Positions 34,355 through 37,831 of a stretch of DNA of 37,831 nucleotides are shown piece after piece. Both the position numbers and the translations under genes were made by a program. The notes beneath the pieces are model-generated. The model searched no databases. It was not told the origin of the DNA and saw only the letters and a program-made list of their open reading frames with translations. The stretch is from Gallionella sp. (GTDB taxonomy: Bacteria; Pseudomonadota; Gammaproteobacteria; Burkholderiales; Gallionellaceae), in NCBI GenBank assembly GCA_013044075.1, contig JABEVG010000040.1:1-37831 (forward strand). The letters run 5' to 3'. Each line of letters opens with the position of its first letter. Positions within the stretch are counted from its first letter, which is position 1.

Positions 34355-37300
34355 ATGCTAGACAAGCTCATCACCTTCGCGCTGCAACAGCGCGTGTTCA
34401 TTCTCAGTGCCAGTTTGGTGCTGGTCATTTTCGGCTGGTACGCCTGGGAAAATCTGCCCATCGAGGCCTTTCCCGATGTGCAGGACGTGCAGGTGCAGGT
34501 CGTCACCCAGGGTACCGGCCTGGCCCCGGAAGAAATCGAACGCAATGTGACCCTGCCGATCGAGCGCGAGATGAGCGGCGTGCCGCGCATGATCCAGTTG
34601 CGCTCGGTATCCATTACCGGCCTGTCCATCGTCACACTGACCTTCGCGGATAACACCGACGACTATTTTGCCCGCCAGCAAGTGCTGGAGAAACTACAGA
34701 ACGTCACCCTGCCCAACGGCATCCAACCCAGTATCGCGCCCCTCACCAACGCGGTCGGCGAGGTTTATCGCTACGTGCTGGACACCCCCCCCGACATGCC
34801 GATACAGGATGTGCGTGTGTTACAGGACTGGGTGATACGCCCCGCGCTGCGCACCGTGCCGGGCGTTGCCGATGTCAACAGTTTCGGCGGGGTCATCAAG
34901 GAATACCAGGTGCAGGTCAACCCATCGCTGCTGCGCAAATTCAATGTCACGCTGGACCAAGTGTCGCAAGCACTGACCAACAATAGCTCCAACAGCGGCG
35001 GCGGTGTGCTGCGGCGCGGTGACGAGGCACTGGTGATACGCGGCATCGGCTTGTTTCAAACACTGGACGACATCGGGCGCGTCGCCATCGTCACACAAGG
35101 TGGCCGCCCCATCCTGGTCAGCGACGTGGCATCAGTTGTCATCGGTGCGCGCCCGCGCTCCGGTATCGTCGCCTTTAACGAACGCGACAACGTGGTGCAG
35201 GGCATCGTGCTGATGACCAAGGGACAAAATGCCACCAAGGTCGTGGTCGGCATCAAGGCCAAAATAGTCGAGCTGCAACGCAAGCTGCCGCCCAACGTCA
35301 AGCTGGTTCCCTATTACGACCGCACCGACCTGGTCAAACACACGGTGCATACCGTGGTCGACAATCTGCTGGTTGGCGCATTGCTGGTGGTGTCCATCCT
35401 GGTGATCTTCCTGCGCAACTGGCAAGCCGCGCTGGCCGTCGCCGTGGTAATTCCGCTGTCGCTGTTGTTTGCTTTCGTGCTGATGGACACACGCGGCGTG
35501 TCCGCCAATCTGATCTCGTTGGGCGGCGTGGACTTCGGTATCATCATCGACAGTGCCGTGGTATTGGTCGAAGCCCTGATGGTCAAGCTTGCGCTCGGCA
35601 ATGCCGAACAATTCCCGCAACATGCCAACTATTCCTGGCGTGTGCACACGCTGAAAAATACCGCGCTGGAACTGGGTCGCCCCATCCTGTTCTCCAAAGC
35701 CATCATCATCCTCGCCTTCCTGCCGATCTTCACTTTCCAGCGCGTGGAAGGAAAGATCTTTTCGCCCATGGCCTTCACCCTGACCTTTGCCCTGCTCGGG
35801 GCGATTCTGCTGACGCTCACCCTGGTCCCCGTGCTGGTGAGCTATGCGATGAAGAACGGTGATCTCGCGGAAAAACACAGTAACTGGATGAGCGCGTTGC
35901 AGCAACGTTACCGCCGCCTGCTGGCTTGGGGCGATACACGCCGCAAACCCATCGTGATCGTTTCGGTCGTGCTGCTTGCGATCACGCTGTTGCTTTCGCC
36001 GCGTCTCGGCAGCGAGTTCCTGCCCAAACTCGACGAGGGGAATATCTGGTTGACCATTACCCTGCCCCCCTCCACCGCGCTGGACAAAACCAAAGAAATC
36101 GAACGCCAGGTACGCAAGATCCTGAACGACTATCCCGAAGTGAATAACGTCACCACGCAAGTCGGGCGACCCGATGACGGCACCGATCCGAAAGGCGTGA
36201 ATAATCTGGAGATCATGGCCGACCTGAATCCCAAGGACACCTGGCAATTCTCCGACAAGGAAGCATTGATCACCGACATGGAGAAAAGGATTCATGCCAT
36301 CCCCGGTGTGCCCACCAATTTCTCCCAGGTGATCGAGGACAATCTTGAAGAAGCCCTGTCAGGCGTAAAAGGCGAGATCGCGGTGAAAATCTACGGCCCC
36401 GATCTGGAGATACTCGAGGACAAGAGCGAACAGATCGCCAACGTGCTGCGCAGCATACGCGGCGCGACCGATGTGGCCGCCATCAAGATCGGCGGGCAAA
36501 GCGAGCTGAATATCGTGATGAACCGCGAACAGATGGCGCGTTATGGCATCAACGTAAACGATGTGAACAGCACCATACAGACCGCGCTGGGCGGCACTGC
36601 CGTCAACTCGTTCTTCGAGGGAGACAAACGCTTCGACGTGACCGTGCGACTGGAAAAAAGTTATCGCGACGCGGTGGACGATGTCGCCGATCTGCCGATT
36701 AACTTGCCGAACGGCAACGGCACGATTCCGCTGGGCGAGATCGCCCATGTCGATATCAAACAGGGCGCGGGACGTATCAGCCGTGAGAACGGTGGACGAC
36801 TGGTTGCGGTGAAAGCCAATCTGCTCGGCCGCGACCAGGGTGGCTTCGTCGCCGAGGCGATGGAAGCTGTCAAAGACCAGGTCAAACTTCCCCCCGGCTA
36901 CAGCATCACCTGGGGCGGCCAATTCGAGAATCAGCAACGTGCTTTGGCGCGCTTGAAGATCATCGTCCCGCTCTCGGTGCTGATGATCTTCGTGCTGCTG
37001 TTCTGGGCGTTCCGCTCGATGATGAAAGCGTTGCTGGTCATGCTGATGGTACCGTTCACCATCATCGGCGGCCTGGCCGGACTGGGCTTGGCTGGACTGC
37101 ATCTGTCGGTGTCGGCAGCGGTAGGCTTCATTGCCGTGGCGGGCATCTCGGTGCAGAACGGTGTCATCATGGTCGAGCAATTCATGGAGATCATGCTCAA
37201 GGGCAAGGGTTTGAAAGAGGCAGTCATGGAGGGTGCGGTACTGCGTCTGCGCCCCATCCTGATGACCGCATTGATGGCAGGACTGGGATTGCTCCCGGCG

Positions 37301-37456
37301 GCACTCTCACACGGCATCGGCTCGGAGACCCAACGCCCATTTGCTGTAGTGATCGTTGGCGGTATCGTCACCGGCACATTGTTTACCCTGCTGCTGCTGC
37401 CGATGCTGTATCCGCTGTTCGCCGATGAGGCGCGCCACGCGAACATAACCGAGTAA
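34355..37456 (+). CDS. Heavy-metal RND efflux pump (CzcA family, HME-RND)
   Basis: The 1033-residue inner-membrane proton-driven pump has twelve membrane segments in two halves and two large periplasmic loops. The opening LPIEAFPDVQDVQVQV and the fourth-helix motif VDFGIIIDSAVVLVEA mark it as heavy-metal (HME) type: Asp393, Asp399 and Glu406 have the spacing of CzcA's proton-relay residues. This motif fits the divalent-cation pumps (Co/Zn/Cd/Ni) better than the Cu/Ag CusA branch, but the exact ion cannot be fixed. It starts 17 bp after the adaptor gene, and no regulator gene (two-component, MerR or ArsR) is adjacent within the window. No clear terminator follows; an imperfect GCGCTTTTAG/CTAAAGCGC inverted repeat (37487-37496, 37518-37526) lacks a T-run. 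Confidence 0.95.
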   Translation: MLDKLITFALQQRVFILSASLVLVIFGWYAWENLPIEAFPDVQDVQVQVVTQGTGLAPEEIERNVTLPIEREMSGVPRMIQLRSVSITGLSIVTLTFADNTDDYFARQQVLEKLQNVTLPNGIQPSIAPLTNAVGEVYRYVLDTPPDMPIQDVRVLQDWVIRPALRTVPGVADVNSFGGVIKEYQVQVNPSLLRKFNVTLDQVSQALTNNSSNSGGGVLRRGDEALVIRGIGLFQTLDDIGRVAIVTQGGRPILVSDVASVVIGARPRSGIVAFNERDNVVQGIVLMTKGQNATKVVVGIKAKIVELQRKLPPNVKLVPYYDRTDLVKHTVHTVVDNLLVGALLVVSILVIFLRNWQAALAVAVVIPLSLLFAFVLMDTRGVSANLISLGGVDFGIIIDSAVVLVEALMVKLALGNAEQFPQHANYSWRVHTLKNTALELGRPILFSKAIIILAFLPIFTFQRVEGKIFSPMAFTLTFALLGAILLTLTLVPVLVSYAMKNGDLAEKHSNWMSALQQRYRRLLAWGDTRRKPIVIVSVVLLAITLLLSPRLGSEFLPKLDEGNIWLTITLPPSTALDKTKEIERQVRKILNDYPEVNNVTTQVGRPDDGTDPKGVNNLEIMADLNPKDTWQFSDKEALITDMEKRIHAIPGVPTNFSQVIEDNLEEALSGVKGEIAVKIYGPDLEILEDKSEQIANVLRSIRGATDVAAIKIGGQSELNIVMNREQMARYGINVNDVNSTIQTALGGTAVNSFFEGDKRFDVTVRLEKSYRDAVDDVADLPINLPNGNGTIPLGEIAHVDIKQGAGRISRENGGRLVAVKANLLGRDQGGFVAEAMEAVKDQVKLPPGYSITWGGQFENQQRALARLKIIVPLSVLMIFVLLFWAFRSMMKALLVMLMVPFTIIGGLAGLGLAGLHLSVSAAVGFIAVAGISVQNGVIMVEQFMEIMLKGKGLKEAVMEGAVLRLRPILMTALMAGLGLLPAALSHGIGSETQRPFAVVIVGGIVTGTLFTLLLLPMLYPLFADEARHANITE

Positions 37457-37629
37457 ACCATAATCAGGATCACCAAAATTAACTCTGCGCTTTTAGCTCT
37501 GGCCTTTGCCTGCCGCACTAAAGCGCGGTCCATGCCAAATGAGTTGAACTGCATAGAACACGGAAGAGACTATTGGAGCAGCAACTGGTGATGCGCGTGT
37601 TATCTTCAATTACTCGTGTCAATTGTTGG

Positions 37630-37658
37630 TTGACCGCCCCCCTCTAATACATTACTAT
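37630..37658 (+). promoter_or_regulatory. Promoter of the tRNA-Ser/tRNA-Arg unit
   Basis: TTGACC (37630-37635), 17 bp, TACTAT (37653-37658), then a GC-rich stretch (GCGCGGCC) where transcription should start. A GC-rich discriminator is typical of stable-RNA promoters under stringent control. Confidence 0.65.
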
Positions 37659-37669
37659 GCGCGGCCTTC

Positions 37670-37763
37670 GGAGAAGTGGCCGAGTGGTCGAAGGCACTCC
37701 CCTGCTAAGGGAGCATGCGGGCATAAACCTGCATCGAGGGTTCGAATCCCTCCTTCTCCGCCA
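37670..37763 (+). tRNA. tRNA-Ser (anticodon GCU)
   Basis: The acceptor stem GGAGAAG (37670-37676) pairs with CTTCTCC (37753-37759), discriminator G 37760, and CCA is encoded at 37761-37763. The anticodon stem CTCCC/GGGAG encloses CTGCTAA with anticodon GCT at 37704-37706. A long variable arm (about 37714-37736) is as expected for serine tRNA, and the T-loop TTCGAATC is normal. It reads AGC/AGU codons. Confidence 0.96.
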
Positions 37764-37779
37764 AGGCAACAATTTTTAC

Positions 37780-37831
37780 GCGCCCGTAGCTCAGCTGGAT
37801 AGAGTACTTGGCTACGAACCAAGGGGTCAGG
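37780..37831 (+). tRNA. tRNA-Arg (anticodon ACG), 3' part outside window
   Basis: The sequence starts GCGCCCG, has D-arm AGCTCAGCTGGATAGAG, and anticodon stem CTTGG/CCAAG around CTACGAA, with anticodon ACG at 37814-37816 (A34 is normally changed to inosine). About 52 of 77 bases are present before the window ends. It follows tRNA-Ser by 16 bp and is probably cotranscribed with it. Confidence 0.93.

Noticed and set aside
37487-37526. Inverted repeat after the efflux pump gene as its terminator
   Set aside because: The stem is imperfect, the loop is over 20 bases, and no T-run follows.
1-37831. CRISPR array, insertion sequence or prophage
   Set aside because: No regularly spaced repeats, no transposase or phage structural genes are visible; the only repeats are the short palindromes at 4044, 19808 and possibly 21165.

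Overview
The window looks like chromosomal DNA of a moderately GC-rich betaproteobacterium, most likely a Nitrosomonadales/Gallionellaceae-type organism. This is inferred from the gene content and order: gltB-gltD-hemE, dapF-DUF484-xerC, and a VC_2704/VC_2705-type symporter pair. It is not based on any database comparison. Gene density is high, most genes sit in tight operons, and the right end carries two tRNA genes.

Layout. 1-2310 (minus): an RND efflux operon with an outer-membrane factor lipoprotein followed by a periplasmic adaptor that runs off the left edge. 2710-5806 (minus): an overlapping AbrB-type antitoxin / PIN toxin / type IIG-like restriction-modification operon. Its R-M reading frame is cut by an in-frame TAG and carries a palindromic repeat inserted in frame. 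5865-13124 (minus): gltB-gltD-hemE (ammonia assimilation and haem synthesis), closed by a strong terminator and preceded by a possible attenuator in the gltB leader. 13291-17817 (plus): a long structured leader with a 19-codon upstream reading frame, the Mg2+ P-type ATPase mgtA, and an OprB-like porin. 17832-23661 (minus): a long operon with a CoA-binding protein, tag, dapF, DUF484, xerC, rlmI (with a second in-frame palindromic repeat), an HPP membrane protein, and a decayed chromate transporter. 23754-25670 (plus): a cNMP/CBS/nucleotidyltransferase-like regulator. 25702-27708 (minus): a TonB-dependent receptor. 28178-31369 (plus): a DUF4212 and sodium:solute symporter pair, a terminator, and a DEDDh exonuclease. 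31422-37456 (plus): a czcCBA-type heavy-metal efflux operon with its own promoter. 37630-37831: a promoter, tRNA-Ser(GCU), and the 5' part of tRNA-Arg(ACG).

How the parts work together. GltB and GltD form the NADPH glutamate synthase. The two efflux operons each encode a tripartite envelope pump, one apparently drug-type and one clearly of the heavy-metal (HME) type. The DUF4212/symporter pair with the nearby cNMP/CBS/nucleotidyltransferase protein and the exonuclease resembles a recurrent neighbourhood around acetate-type symporters, here interrupted by a TonB receptor.

The most unusual signals are non-coding or sub-genic. (1) The mgtA leader combines an SD-preceded mini-ORF, a 9-bp long-range closing helix, an 11-bp helix with a mutually exclusive alternative, and a hairpin that covers the mgtA ribosome-binding site. 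(2) A single stop codon separates the nuclease motif from the methyltransferase of the R-M protein. (3) Two different palindromic repeats have been accepted in frame inside enzymes (the R-M methylase and RlmI), with a possible third trace at the start of xerC. (4) A terminator-like hairpin in the gltB leader coincides with a 10-codon mini-ORF.
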